This document shows, one piece after another, positions 30,506 through 41,050 of a stretch of 64,000 nt of DNA; the stretch's first letter is position 1; each line of letters begins with the position of its first letter. The stretch covers positions 69,978,727 to 70,042,726 of the forward strand of contig NC_090739.1 of the NCBI RefSeq assembly GCF_036898095.1. The letters run 5' to 3'. Made by a program: the position numbers and the translations under genes. A model generated the notes under the pieces. The model was not told the origin of the DNA. It searched no databases and saw only the letters and a list, made by a program, of their open reading frames with translations. This stretch comes from Palaemon carinicauda (Eukaryota; Arthropoda; Malacostraca; Decapoda; Palaemonidae).

Positions 30506-32576
30506 ACTGGCAATCCCCCTGCATGTCCACCAGTGGGGGGATGCCTACAAAGTTGCGTGGACAGGTGGCAGCAACTCGGGGCCGATTCCTGGACGATCTC
30601 TGTGATCAGCCAAGGATATCGCTTCCCGTTCATAACATCTCCTCCTCCCCTGACAGCGAATCCAGTGTCGTTGAGCTCCTATGCCATGGGATCGGTAAAG
30701 GGGCTAGCCCTTCGGGCAGAAGTCGAGACCATGCTCAAGAAGGATGCTCTCCAGGAGGTCGTCGACGGCTCCCCAGGCTTCTTCAGTCGACTCTTTCTTG
30801 TAAAGAAGGCGTCTGGAGGCTGGAGACCCGTCATCGACCTCTCAGCTCTGAACAAGTTTGTCAAGCAAACTTCGTTCAGCATGGAGACAGCTGACACGGT
30901 CAGACTTGCAGTGAGACCGCAAGACTTCATGTGCACTCTGGATCTGAAGTACGCGTACTTCCAGATCCCAGTCCATCCGTCTTCCAGGAAGTACTTGAGA
31001 TTCAGCCTAGACAACAAGATCTACCAGTTCAAGGTGCTGTGTTTCGGTCTCTCCACAGCACCTCAGGTGTTCGCCAGAGTGTTCACCCTGATATCTTCGT
31101 GGGCACACAGGATCGGCATCCGTCTCCTCCGCTATCTGGACGACTGGCTGATCCTGGCAGACTCGGAGTCAACCCTTCATCGACACCGAGACAAGCTTCT
31201 GGGACTTTGCCAAGATCTAGGGATCATGGTAAATCTCGAGAAGTCTTCTCTGCTTCCAACTCAACGACTGGTATATCTAGGCATGATATTAGACACCAAT
31301 CTCCACAAAGCCTTTCCATCAGACGACAGGATAGCAAGGCTGAGGAGGGTCGTAAGACCATTCCTCAGACGGGAGCAGCTTCCAGCCCAATCTTGGTTAC
31401 GTCTCCTAGGTCACCTGTCCTCCCTAGCCCGTCTAGTTCCGAACGGCCGCCTCAGGATGAGATCCCTACAATGGTGGCTCAAGTCCTGGAGGAATCAAGG
31501 CAACGATTCCCCGGACACTCTGGTCCCTATGGGACCTGCGGAACGGACGGACCTGCAGTGGTGGCTGACCGACGAAAACCTCCGAAAGGGAGTGGATCTT
31601 CTCGTCCTCCCCCCGGATTTGATGCTGTTCTCGGACGCGTCAAAAGAAGGGTGGGGGGCCCACGTTCTGAACTAGAGGATCTCAGGCCTATGGTCAGAAT
31701 CAGAAAGGTACCTCCACATCAATCTGCTAGAAATGAAGGCCGTTTATCTGGCCCTTCAACAGATCCAACAGACCCTGGCGGGCCACTCCGTGTTGGTGAT
31801 GAGCGACAACACCACAGTAGTGGCTTATATAAACAAGCAGGGAGGTACCTTTTCACAACAGCTATCCCATCTTGCAGTAGAGATGCTGAGGTGGACCGAA
31901 GTCCACTCTATTCCACTATCAGCTCGCTTCATTCCGGGCAAAAGGAATGTGCTCGCCGACAGTCTGAGCAGAGCCTTGCAGATAGTGAGTACCGAGTGGT
32001 CTTTGGATCCTCAAGTAGCCAACAAAGTCCTGACTTTGTGGGGTTCCCCGACAGTGGACCTGTTCGCGACAGCTTTGAACTTCAAGCTGCCGCTGTACTG
32101 CTCCCCAGTCCCGGACCCCAAGGCACTCTGGCAAGATGCCTTCCAACAACGGTGGGACAACATCGACGTCTACACCTTTCCACCGTTTTGTCTGATGAGA
32201 AGGGTGCTCAACAAGACCAGACTCGGTCAATCTGTCAATGACCTTAATAGCTCCGCTATGGCATCACGCAGATTGGTTCCCGGACTTTCTGCAGCTCCTG
32301 ACGGAACTCCCGAGAGAACTACCCCCACGACACGAGCTACTCAAGCAACCACACTGCAACATCTACCACAAGGCCGTAGCTTCGCTTCAGCTTCACGCCT
32401 GGAGACTATCCAGCGTCTCCTCAATGGGAGAGGCTTTTCGCAACAAGTTGCAGAGAGGATGTCTCGACACCTGCGAAAGTCATCCGCAGGGGTCTACCAG
32501 GCAAAGTGGAGAGTCTTCTGTGGTTGGTGTCGTGGGAGGGGTATCTCTCCCCTCGTTGCCACTATTCCAGCAATAG
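30506..32576 (+). pseudogene. pol: element C pol, copy 1: RT, RNase H, methyltransferase-like region
   Basis: The best preserved RT frame here: 30,533-31,675 is uninterrupted. Motifs are SPGFFSRLFLVKK, RPVIDLSALN, TLDLKYAYFQI near 30,943 (the second Asp of DLKDAYF is Tyr), VLCFGLSTAPQ and an intact YLDDWLILADS. RNase H starts with FSDASKEGWG. A TAG at 31,673 replaces a Gln found in the second copy (NQRISG). The frame then reopens with INLLEMKAVYLAL, MSDNTTVVAYINKQGG, ADSLSR and VDLFAT...DVYTFPPF. A two-base loss near 32,222 relative to B and copy 2 throws the frame into that of the recombinase. The original pol frame continues at 32,238-32,576. Confidence 0.92.
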
Positions 32577-32977
32577 CGGAGTTTCTCGTGTATTTGCGGG
32601 AGGAAATGCGCCTTTCGGTCTCGGCGGTGAAAGGCTATCGCTCAGCCTTAAGCTTAGCCTTCAGGCTGAAAGGAATAGACATTTCTTCCTCGCTGGAACT
32701 TTCTTCACTCATACGAAGCTACGAACTTACCTGCCCTCAGTCGGAAGTGAGACCTCCTCCATGGAACGTGGTTCGGGTTCTCAGGGCTCTTAAGAGACCT
32801 CCGTTCGAACCATTACGCCAGGCCTCTGATCGACACCTGACTTGGAAGACGGTGTTCCTGCTCGCTTTGGCATCAGCCAAGCGTGTCAGTGAACTTCATG
32901 GTCTCTCATACGACGTCGCCCATTCAAGGGGATGGGGGGAGGTAACGTTCGGGTTCGTCCCTGAGTTTGTAGTCTAG
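32260..32977 (+). pseudogene. element C tyrosine recombinase, copy 1 (truncated at duplication junction)
   Basis: Reads KSSAGVYQAKWRVF, LSVSAVKGYRSALSLAF and AKRVSELHGL (first catalytic Arg), then stops after FGFVPEFV at 32,972. There the sequence jumps back to RT (CTAGACAACAAGATCTA). The His-Arg-Tyr half of the active site is absent from this copy. Its open frame is joined to the upstream RNase H frame by a two-base deletion, an accidental fusion. Confidence 0.88.
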
Positions 32978-34147
32978 ACAACAAGATCTATCAGTTCAAG
33001 GTGCTGTGTTTCGGTCTCTCCACAGCACCGCAGGTGTTCACCAGAGTGTTCACCCTGATATCTTCGTGGGCCCACAGGATCGGCATCCGTCTCCTTCGCT
33101 ATCTGGACGACTAGCTGATCCTGGCAGACTCTGAGTCGACCCTTCTTCGACACCGAGACAAGCATCTGGGACTTTGCCAAGATCTAGGGATCATGGTAAA
33201 TCTCGAGAAGTCTTCTCTGCTTCCATCTCAACGACTGGTATATATAAGCATGATATTGGACACCAATCTCCACAAAGCCTTTCCATCAGACGACAGGATA
33301 GCAAGGCTGAGGAGGGTCGCAGAACCTTTCCTCAGACGGGAAGAGCTTCCAGCCCAATCTTGGTTACGTCTCCTAGGTCACCTGTCCTCCCTGGCCCGTC
33401 TAGTTCCAAACGGCCGCCTCAGGATGAGATCCCTACAATGGTGGCTCAAGTCCCGGTGGAATCAAGGCCACAATTCCCCGGACTTTATGGTCCTCATAGG
33501 GCCTGCGGAACGGACGGACCTGCAGTGGTGGTTGACCGACGGAAACCTTCGAAAGGGAGTGGATCTTCTCGTCCTCCCCCCGGATTTGATGCTGTTCTCG
33601 GACGCGTCAAAAGAAGGGTGGGGAGCCCACGTTCTGAACCAGAGGATCTCAGGCCGGTGGTCAGAATCAGAAAAGTACCTCCACATCAATCTGCTAGAGA
33701 TGATGGCTGTATATCTGGCCCTTCAACAGTTCCAACAGACCCTGGCGGGTCACTCTGTGGTGGTGATGAGCGACAACACCACAGTAGTGGCTTATATTAA
33801 CAAGCAGGGAGGTACCTTTTCACAACAGCTATCCCATCTTGCAGTAGAGATTCTGAGATGGGCCGTAGTCCACTCGATACCACTATCAGCTCGCTTCATT
33901 CCGGGCAAAAGGAATGTGCTCGCCGACAGTCTGAGCAGAGCCTTGCAGATAGTGAGTACCGAGTGGTCTTTGGATCCTCTAGTAGCCAACAAAGTCCTGA
34001 CTTTGTGGGGTTCCCCGACAGTAGACTTGTTTGCGACAGCCTTGAATTTGAAGCTGCTGCTGTACTGCTCCCCAGTCCCGGACCCCAAGGCACTCTGGCA
34101 AGATGCCTTCCAACAACGGTGGGTCTCATGAGAAGGGTGCTCAACAA
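32973..34147 (+). pseudogene. pol: element C pol, copy 2 (tandemly duplicated, partial)
   Basis: Homologous to 31,004-32,215 of copy 1. It starts inside RT (just before DNKIYQFKVLCFGL), has YLDD followed by a TAG in place of Trp near 33,113, and carries an open stretch 33,193-34,131 with RNase H motifs FSDASKEGWG, INLLEMMAVYLAL, MSDNTTVVAYINKQGG and ADSLSR, and VDLFAT. About 35 bases covering DVYxFPPF are deleted near 34,122, just upstream of the MULE insertion. It keeps a Gln codon where copy 1 has a stop, showing that the copies mutated independently after duplication. Confidence 0.88.
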
Positions 34148-34270
34148 GGAGACCGGACAATTTGCCGTAAACAAATTTGCCGTAGGATAATTGATTGTAA
34201 GACATTTTGCCGTAAGAAAAATTGCCGTACGGATATTTTGCCGCAAGGACATTTTGCCGTAAAATGTATA
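34148..34270 (+). repeat. left TIR of MULE with iterated TTGCCGTA motifs
   Basis: Six copies of a (T)TTGCCG(T/C)A core at irregular 15-25-base spacing, separated by AAACAAA, GGATAATTGATTGTAAGACA, AGAAAAA, CGGATAT and AGGACA. The right TIR repeats all of them in complement with few changes. The right TIR occupies 35,900-36,022. Confidence 0.88.
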
Positions 34271-34299
34271 TGTTTTGTCATGTATAGATTAAAAAAAAG

Positions 34300-34302
<3 letters not shown>

Positions 34303-34394
<92 letters not shown>
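34303..34394. repeat. (GA)n microsatellite inside the MULE
   Basis: About 45 uninterrupted GA units. Frames through it encode only RERERE or SLSLSL. Confidence 0.97.
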
Positions 34395-34395
<1 letters not shown>

Positions 34396-34534
34396 ATCGT
34401 TATAAATTTTGACACCTGTCGTAAAATGTTTAAATGAGGTCATTACAAATTCGGTACTTTACCATATTTTTTTTTTCTTTTTTTATCTTAAACCTTTGTA
34501 TTATCTACTTTTATCAGTTGAAACTTAAACCCCT

Positions 34535-35650
34535 ATGATGCCGTGCACTATCAAAAGCACCAGAGGTTGTGATAAGCTCGTAGATGATTCCAACTTCATT
34601 TACAGGCAAGAAAGAGGATATGGAGGCAAGGTTTATTGGAAGTGTGTTGAAAAAAAAAAACTGCAAAGCAAGAGTACATACAAGACGGAATATTGAAGAG
34701 ATTTCAATCTGTAAAACTGTAAGTGAGCATATCCATCCAGCGAACCCAAGTAAACATAAAATGCAAAAAACAATTGCACATATGAAAGAAAATACACTGA
34801 AATCCCAGCTAGCTTCAAGATCTTTGATTGGTGCTGCATGCGAAGAATTAGAAAATGCAGGACGCTCTCTTATGCCATCAACTTCAAATTTGTCAAGAAA
34901 CATAAGAAGACGGAGACAAAAAGAAGAAAAGGCTCCTCCTATTCCAAGAACAAGAATCCGAATAAGACTAAGGAATCTTACAATACGTTTTTTTCAAAAG
35001 GTTAAAGATTTACTAGAGTCCCTAGAACCTGAAAATCTAATGATTGATTTCGAACTAGCAAGTTTTTTTAAGTTTTTCTGACATTTTCCCTTCTGCAAAT
35101 TTAACAGGCTGTTATTTTCATTTCTGTAAGAATGTTTACAGAAAAGTGACAGATATTGGGCTTAAGGCTTGATATCAAAGTGATTGTGCTTTTAATACAA
35201 ATGTAAAGTGCCTTATGGCACATGTATTCATACCGCCTTCAGACATCATTGGTGCATTTATAGAGTTGGTTGATGACGTTGACTTATACCACAAGAACTA
35301 GTTGCATATTTTGAAACTCATTACATTGGGGGAGAGAAAGGGAGGGGACCTCGTCGTCAAAGAGTTTCTCCAACTTTTCCTATCGAACTTTGGAATGTTC
35401 ATCAAAGAACCCTAGTTCAGATGGCTAATACCAACAATGGAGAAGAAGAGTTCCATAATGCGCTTTAAGCATCTGTGACCAATACGCATCCAAATTTATG
35501 GAAACTCATAAATGTATTGAAGAATTAAGAATATCTTTCTAAAAAGAAGATAATCGATGCAGAAAGAGGTGAAACAGCAGTCAAGAAACAATACAAAAAT
35601 CTTTATAAGCGCATACTAAGTATTGTCAGAGGTTATGATCAAAATGTAAA
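34535..35650 (+). pseudogene. MULE transposase remnant with FLYWCH-type zinc finger
   Basis: ATG 34,535 opens a frame reaching NFIYRQERGYGGKVYWKCV. After a frameshift in an A-run near 34,655 it continues CKARVHT and SEHIHPANPSKH. Together this is a FLYWCH zinc finger (aromatic, W-x-C, C, H-x-H), the DNA-binding part of many animal MULE transposases. After RTRIRIR the sequence jumps to RFFQKVKDLLESLEPENLMIDFE. The expected first half of the DDE core is missing. In broken frames it goes on with the GCYFHF segment near 35,110 and YFETHYIGGERGRGPRR, PIELWNVHQRTL and NNGEEEFHNAL (35,310-35,460), the conserved MULE C-terminus. Stops near 35,466 and 35,530 confirm decay. Confidence 0.8.
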
Positions 35651-36031
35651 AAAACATTATATACGAGCAATTGCTATGAACTTCATGATTTTTAGCTTTG
35701 AATTTTTTTTAAGAACACTTTTTAAATAAAGTGCGTGGTCTTCATTTTTTTTTATCCTTTTCTTATATATAATTATAATTAAATGAATACATGAAAATCA
35801 ATGAAGAGTGATAAATATACTTGAAGATAACTATACTTGAAGATAACTATATGAATATAGTTACATTGATCTCTAAAAGAAATAAGCTAAAAACTATAAT
35901 ATACATTTTACGGCGAAATGTCCTTGCGGCAAAATATCCGTACGGCAAGTTTTCTTACGGCAAAAAGTCTTACAATCATTTGTCCTACGGCAAATTTGTC
36001 TACGGTGAATTGTCCTAGCTCCGCTCAACAA

Positions 36032-37262
36032 GACCAGACTATCGGTCAACCTGTTGATGACCTTGATAGCTCCGCTATGGCATCATGCAGAGTGGTTCCC
36101 GGACCCTCTGCAGCTCCTGACGGAACTCCCGAGAGAACTCCCCCCACGACACGAGCTACTCAAGCAACCACACTGCAACATCTTCCACAAAGCCGTAGCC
36201 TCGCTTCGACTTCACGCCAGGAGACTATCCAGCATCTCCTCACAGAGAGAGGCTTTTCGCAACAGGTTGCGGAGAGGATGTCTCGACACCTGCGAAAGTC
36301 ATCTGCAGGGGTCTACCAGGCGAAGTGGAGAGTCTTCTGTGGTTGGTGTCGTGGGAGGGGTATCTCTCCCCTCGATGCCACTATTCCAGCAATAGCGGGG
36401 TTTCTTGTATATCTGCGGGAGGAAATGCTCCTTTCGGTCTCGGCGGTGAAAGGCTATCGCTCAGCCTTAAGCCTGGCATTCAGGCTGAAAGGATTGGACA
36501 TTTCTTCTTCGCTGGAACTTTCCTTGCTCATACGAAGCTACGAACTTACCTGCCCTCAGTCGGAAGTGAGACCTCCTCCATGGAACGTGATTCGGGTTCT
36601 CAGGGCTCTTAAGAGACCTCCGTTCGAACCATTACGTCAGGCTTCTGATCGTCACCTGACTTGGAAGACTGTGTTCCTGCTCGCTCTAGCTTCTGCCAAG
36701 CGTGTCAGTGAACTTCATGGTCTCTCGTACGACGTCGCCCATTCAAGGGGATGGGGGGAGGTAACGTTCAGGTTCGTCCCTGAGTTTGTTGCCAAGACTC
36801 AAAATCCTGGGATTTCGGATCCACGGTTCGACTCCTTCAGGGTTTCGAGTCTTCGTTCTTTAACAGATGACCCAGACCATCTCCTACTATGCCCAGTAAG
36901 GAGTCTGAGGCGTTATCTTAAAAGAACAGCTGCAGTCCGTCCTCGCGTGCAAGCCCTGTTTGTGAGCACGGGAAGGACGAAGAGGAGGGTCACCAAGAAT
37001 ACCATTTCAGCTTGGATTCGAAGGGTCATCCATCATTCCCTGAATCCAGACCCTCCTCCGTCACGTCGCCCTAGAGCACACGATGTCAGAGGCATCGCAA
37101 CGTCCCTGGCATTCAAGAGAAACTTCTCAGTGACGCAGGTGCTACAAGCTGGGGTCTGGAAGCGTCAAACGACCTTCACAGCCACTACCTGCAGGACGTG
37201 ACCCACAGGAGCCTTGATACGTTCTCTATCGGCCCTGTGGTGGCTGCACATCAGCTGATCTA
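36032..37262 (+). pseudogene. element C tyrosine recombinase, copy 2 (frameshift at the nucleophile)
   Basis: Open from about 36,020 to 37,201 with KSSAGVYQAKWRVF, LSVSAVKGYRSALSLAF, AKRVSELHGL and AHDVRGIATS near 37,078. One base is missing near 37,183: TTCACAGCCACTACCTG against TTCACGGCCCACTACCTG in B. As a result the nucleophile His-Tyr is read as TTCRT and the frame ends at once. The remaining codons (FSIGPVVAA) survive out of frame to about 37,262. The copy is otherwise complete, so loss of catalysis rests on this single indel. Confidence 0.92.
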
Positions 37263-37740
37263 ACTAAAGGCTTCTTAATGGACAGGTAGCAGAAGGTTGA
37301 GTGCATTGTTACCCGGTTTTAGACTGCATGAATGAAAAAGTATGTCTGGCCCTTACTCTTTTCTTCATCCTCCCCTCTCATGGGGAAAGCAGCATCCTGG
37401 GTTCTCTGCATAGCTGACCTAAAAAAACTGCAGGTAAACCATGCTTCCTTGTGCTCCTAGTATTAGTGTAATACTGTCGCGTCCCCCATACCCTGACAAC
37501 GTGGTATTGGGAACGTCCTAACTTAGTTTTCCATCTAAAGGACTTCAGGTCAACTTCCTAGGATGATTCACACTTCTTTCCTTCACACACAAGCTCATGT
37601 AGGCCGCACGTTCCTTGCGGAGCAAGGAATTTGCGAGGTGCAGGGACTCTTTTTCTCGAGTGCTGCTCACTCGGATTCTGAGTCCCCGGGCAAAGCCAAA
37701 GCCAGCAAGGCTGGGACTTTCCACCCTACCTAAGGGTTAA
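37263..37740 (+). other. element C 3' non-coding region
   Basis: Counterpart of 23,988-24,472 in B, with shared GCATTGTTACCCGGTTTTAG and ATACCCTGACnACGTGGTAT blocks. Confidence 0.75.
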
Positions 37741-37742
37741 GT

Positions 37743-37816
37743 CACCCCATGTAAATAGCGTGGTGTGTATTTCGGTTACGGAACAAATGACAAACCTTAG
37801 CTATTTACACACATTT
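37743..37816. repeat. element C ICR (shortened)
   Basis: The left half (CCCCATGTAAATAGCGTGGT to GGTTACGGAAC) complements the left end of C. The right half is AAATGACAAA followed at once by CCTTAGCTATTTACA. About 40 bases present in the ICR of B (TTCGTAGATAATTTG and onwards) are deleted. Confidence 0.85.
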
Positions 37817-37852
37817 GCCCGCCAGCCCTGTCCCCTGTGAAGTCCTACCTCT

Positions 37853-38060
37853 AAGCGAAGTGAATCAGTTCACCGGTGTGTGAGGGGGGAGGGGTAGCTA
37901 GCTACCCCTCCCCTACCCCCTTGCTAACTAGCGAGAGGGTAGTTAACCTTCGTTAAAAATCTAATGGTTCGTTATTTCAGCTACGCCGAAAGTAATACCC
38001 CATGTGAATAGCTAAGGTTTGTATGGTTAGGAAAAATACAAATTATCTCCGAATTTGTCA
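37853..38060 (-). repeat. right inverted terminal repeat of element C
   Basis: Complement of the left repeat, with right-specific outer bases GGTTAGGAAAAATACAAATT and GAATTTGTCAT at the end. Confidence 0.9.
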
Positions 38061-38590
38061 TGTTTTTGAAACAACATCATAGGATAAAGATAGATAAACC
38101 TAAGGCAAATGTATTACCGGTACTTTAAATTTTCAACTAAATTCATTAAGGATGTGTATACATAAGGTGCTAGAAAGGATAAACATACATTATTTAAAGT
38201 AACCATTATTGTTGATTCCAATTTTCATTTACCTAGTAATTGTTAACCTGAAGGGTTTATGGAATTATCTCTTTTCATGTAGAGAAATTAGTTTAATTTT
38301 GACCTAATTAGGTCAAGTTTAGCTGTATTAGATTAACAGTTACTTATTAGTAGCAGCAGGTACCTAACCATTTACAAAGAATACATATGCTGGCACAAGT
38401 AAATTACAATCGCTTAGAAGTTAAGTAGTGATTATATGTTCAAGTTTATTGCTCTATATTATAGAAATGTTAGGTTTCAGTTTGAGGTTTGGGGGATTTA
38501 TTCAACTCACTTTCTTATCGCTAAAATATATTTCTGAATGTGTTGTTTCCATATAGTGGTATGTGTGATTTTACTCTGTACTTCTACTCC
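38061..38590. other. no gene; contains one half of a dispersed direct repeat
   Basis: AT-rich. The block at 38,465-38,515 (AGGTTTCAGTTTGAGGTTT, GGGGGATTTATTCAAC, TTCTTATCGCTA) recurs at 40,806-40,858 in the same orientation. Confidence 0.6.
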
Positions 38591-40082
38591 CAGGTAGCCT
38601 TTTTCAGTCGGCTATCAATTGAGTCTGTTGTCTCCATTCTCTTCTATCCGCAAATATTCCCTCTCTTCTCATCTGTTCAATTATTGGCATATTGTGTTTT
38701 GTTAATATCTGTTCAGTTTCATCCGGCCAATGTTTACGTGGTCTGCCTCTCTGTCTTCTTATATCAGGTGTTGAGTTCCGTCTTTTCTTTGCTATTATGT
38801 TTTCTTTCACTATCATCCCATGACCTAGCCATCTCAGATGTCCTTTCTCAAATTTGCTCATTATAAGGGCCACTGCGACTTTTTTTTCTGATATTTCTTT
38901 TTCTATCTGTTTTATTTTATGCCTTATTTTAATAAGGATTTTCAAGTCTTAGGCTTAGGCCCTACTTTTCTCTGCTTGTTGATGTCCAGCTCTTTGATCC
39001 ACATGTCATTGTTGGTGTTCACAAACCCCCAAATATAGTTTTCTTTACTTCCTTAGGTACATAGCCTATGCATCTATCATTATTGGATAGATAGCTCCTG
39101 TGCATTTATTCTATTTCTTTATTCTTTCACTTCTTGCGTCCTTTTCGGTAAACATAGACCAAGTATGTGTCCTTTATTGTAGTGTCCCTCATCATAACAT
39201 TTTTTTTTTTTTATGAGCATGACCATATGCAGTATGCAAAGAACAAGAGTGGAGAAAGGACGCTTCCCTGCTCGACTTCCGTTGTCACTCTAAACCATCT
39301 CTCATTCTTACAACCAGTCCTTGCATTATTCATGCATTATTAATAAATATTTGCTCTTTATCACAGCTACCAATTTATCATTCAACTTTTAAGTTTCTCA
39401 TAAGCACATCCATAATTTGTTCTTAAGACACCGAGTCAAATGCGTTTTCTAAATCTATAAAAGATATGTAGAGTGATGTATTGTATTCCCAAGATTTTTC
39501 AATAACAAGCCTCAAACTGAGTATGAGGTCCGAAATACTTCTATCTTTCCTGTATCCATGTTGTTGTTCTTCCAACTAAGGTTCTCTTTTCTAAGATTCT
39601 CTCCTAAAGTTTTGCTGAATGACTTATAAGAGATATACCTCTATAATTGTCAGATCTACTTTAGTCCCCCTTGCCTTTATAAGGTGGTACAGAAATATCT
39701 CTCACCCAGTCTTCTGTATATCTCTCTCCAACCAGAATGTGAGAATTAGGTCATACAATGTTCTCTTTACTAGGTTCTCTTCTTCTTTGAACAGTTCAAA
39801 TAGTATATTATCATACTCTGGGCTTTTTCCATTTTTCATATCTTTCAAGGAATTTTCAATCTTTTGTTAAGTGATTAAGTCCTCACTATTTTTTCTAACG
39901 ACTTGAAAGATATATTATTCTTCACTGTTTCCGTCAGAGACTATGTCAAGTAGGTTGCTGAAATAGTTGGTGTGTTTTATATTAAGGTGTTTGGCATTGC
40001 CAATTACATTTCCAAATTCATCCTTTGTGTTTTATACTTGTATTGTTTAGTTTTATCTTTCGTTTATGATTTTGCCACTGAA

Positions 40083-40420
40083 AATATTTACCTCCGCCAA
40101 CGAAGTTGGGAGGATGGTATGTTTTCGCCTGCGTTTGTCTGTTTATGAACCATTTCCTGGCCACAATTTTACTCAAACAATAGTGAAACTTTTAGGGAGT
40201 AATTGTTATGGTGAGACGTGGAAGTTATTCAGTTTTAAAAGTCCTAGGTCGAACGAAAGGTCGACTGAATTAACCCTAATCTTATCCCCAATTTCGCTCA
40301 TGGTTGTCACACAAACTTCAAATACGTCTACGGTCTTAATTGATTCTGGGAAAGGCAAGCTGGTTTCAAGAAATAAGGTGCCGTGGCGGAGTTTTGCACT
40401 CGGACAGTCCTTCTCTAGTT
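40083..40420. repeat. dispersed repeat with CCTCCGCCA/TGGCGGAG ends, nested in LINE
   Basis: Starts TTACCTCCGCCAACGAAGTT and GGGAGG, and ends near GTGCCGTGGCGGAGTTTTGC, giving short inverted termini. I recall this CCGCCAACGAAGTTGG repeat from many crustacean and mollusc sequences. An open frame at 40,066-40,440 crosses it without any domain and is not called. It interrupts the minus-strand LINE. Confidence 0.55.
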
Positions 40421-40805
40421 TCTTAGTGTTTTTTCTTTAGATCCTCAATTAATTCACCTAGTTCAGTCAATGCATCTATCCATGGTCTCCTATTATTCTC
40501 CACTGCATTCTTCTTTAGTTCTTTATTGCACCCTATACCTCTTCATTCCACCACGTTGTGTGTCTTTTTCTGGTACCTCCAACATATCTGCATCCAAGTT
40601 CTTCCTCTCCAACTTTCAAAGCATTTTCTTTTAGTGCAATCAGTTTGTTTGCTCCAACTGCTGCAGATTCTCTGTAAATTTATTTTGAAAGCTCACCTTG
40701 ATATCTGGATCTTTCAAAATGTCAGTTTATATCAATTTTCCTTTTTTTTATGAGCTTTTTCAGAAGGAATGTTCATTTGTTTTATAATAACCTATGATCT
40801 GAGTC

Positions 40806-41050
40806 TAGGTTTCAGTTTGAGGTTGGGGGATTTATTCAACCCACGTTCTTATCGCTAGGCTGACATAAGTCTTTTTATAGTTTATGTATGACATCTGTTT
40901 TGACGTTGTTACTGTTTTTAGAATGATTTATTGTTAATTTGTTCTCATCATTTATTTATTTCCTTATTTCCTTTCCTCACTGGGCTATTTTTCCCTATTG
41001 GAGCCCTTGGGCTTCTAGCATCTTGCATTTCCAACTAGGGTTGTAGCTTG

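Larger units (their letters stand above)
34148..36022 (+). mobile_element. MULE (Mutator-like) DNA transposon, 1,875 bp, 9-bp target duplication
   Basis: GCTCAACAA stands directly outside both ends (34,139-34,147 and 36,023-36,031), a 9-bp target duplication typical of Mutator-like elements. The terminal inverted repeats are about 123 bp each (34,148-34,270 and 35,900-36,022), starting GGAG and GGACAATT, and are built from iterated TTTTGCCGTAA-like motifs. The interior encodes remnants of a FLYWCH zinc finger and a MULE transposase, with the catalytic core partly deleted. It interrupts the second pol copy of DIRS C. Confidence 0.87.
26301..38060 (+). mobile_element. DIRS-type retrotransposon C (relative of B) with internal duplication and MULE insertion
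   Basis: Same family as B by near identity in terminal repeats, gag, pol, recombinase and 3' region. Order: left repeat, gag (26,607-30,504), pol copy 1, recombinase copy 1 (truncated at 32,972), a second partial pol copy (32,973-34,147), the MULE (34,148-36,022), recombinase copy 2 (to about 37,262), a shortened ICR and the right repeat. The extra length comes from a ~1.97-kb tandem duplication plus the 1,875-bp MULE. TTT at 26,301-26,303 marks the left end; the right end is near 38,060 (GTCAT). No enzyme frame is fully intact. Confidence 0.92.

Noticed and set aside
31733..32977. Single gene fusing RNase H and recombinase in element C
   Set aside because: The fusion is caused by a two-base loss near 32,222; B and the second copy keep separate, overlapping frames.
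9848..38060. Endogenous retrovirus or Gypsy-type LTR element
   Set aside because: No aspartic protease, DDE integrase, primer-binding site or direct LTRs. Inverted termini, an ICR and a tyrosine recombinase identify DIRS.
38540..38866. Plus-strand 108-codon ORF with hydrophobic character
   Set aside because: Antisense to the LINE C-terminal tail, which has clear motifs on the minus strand.
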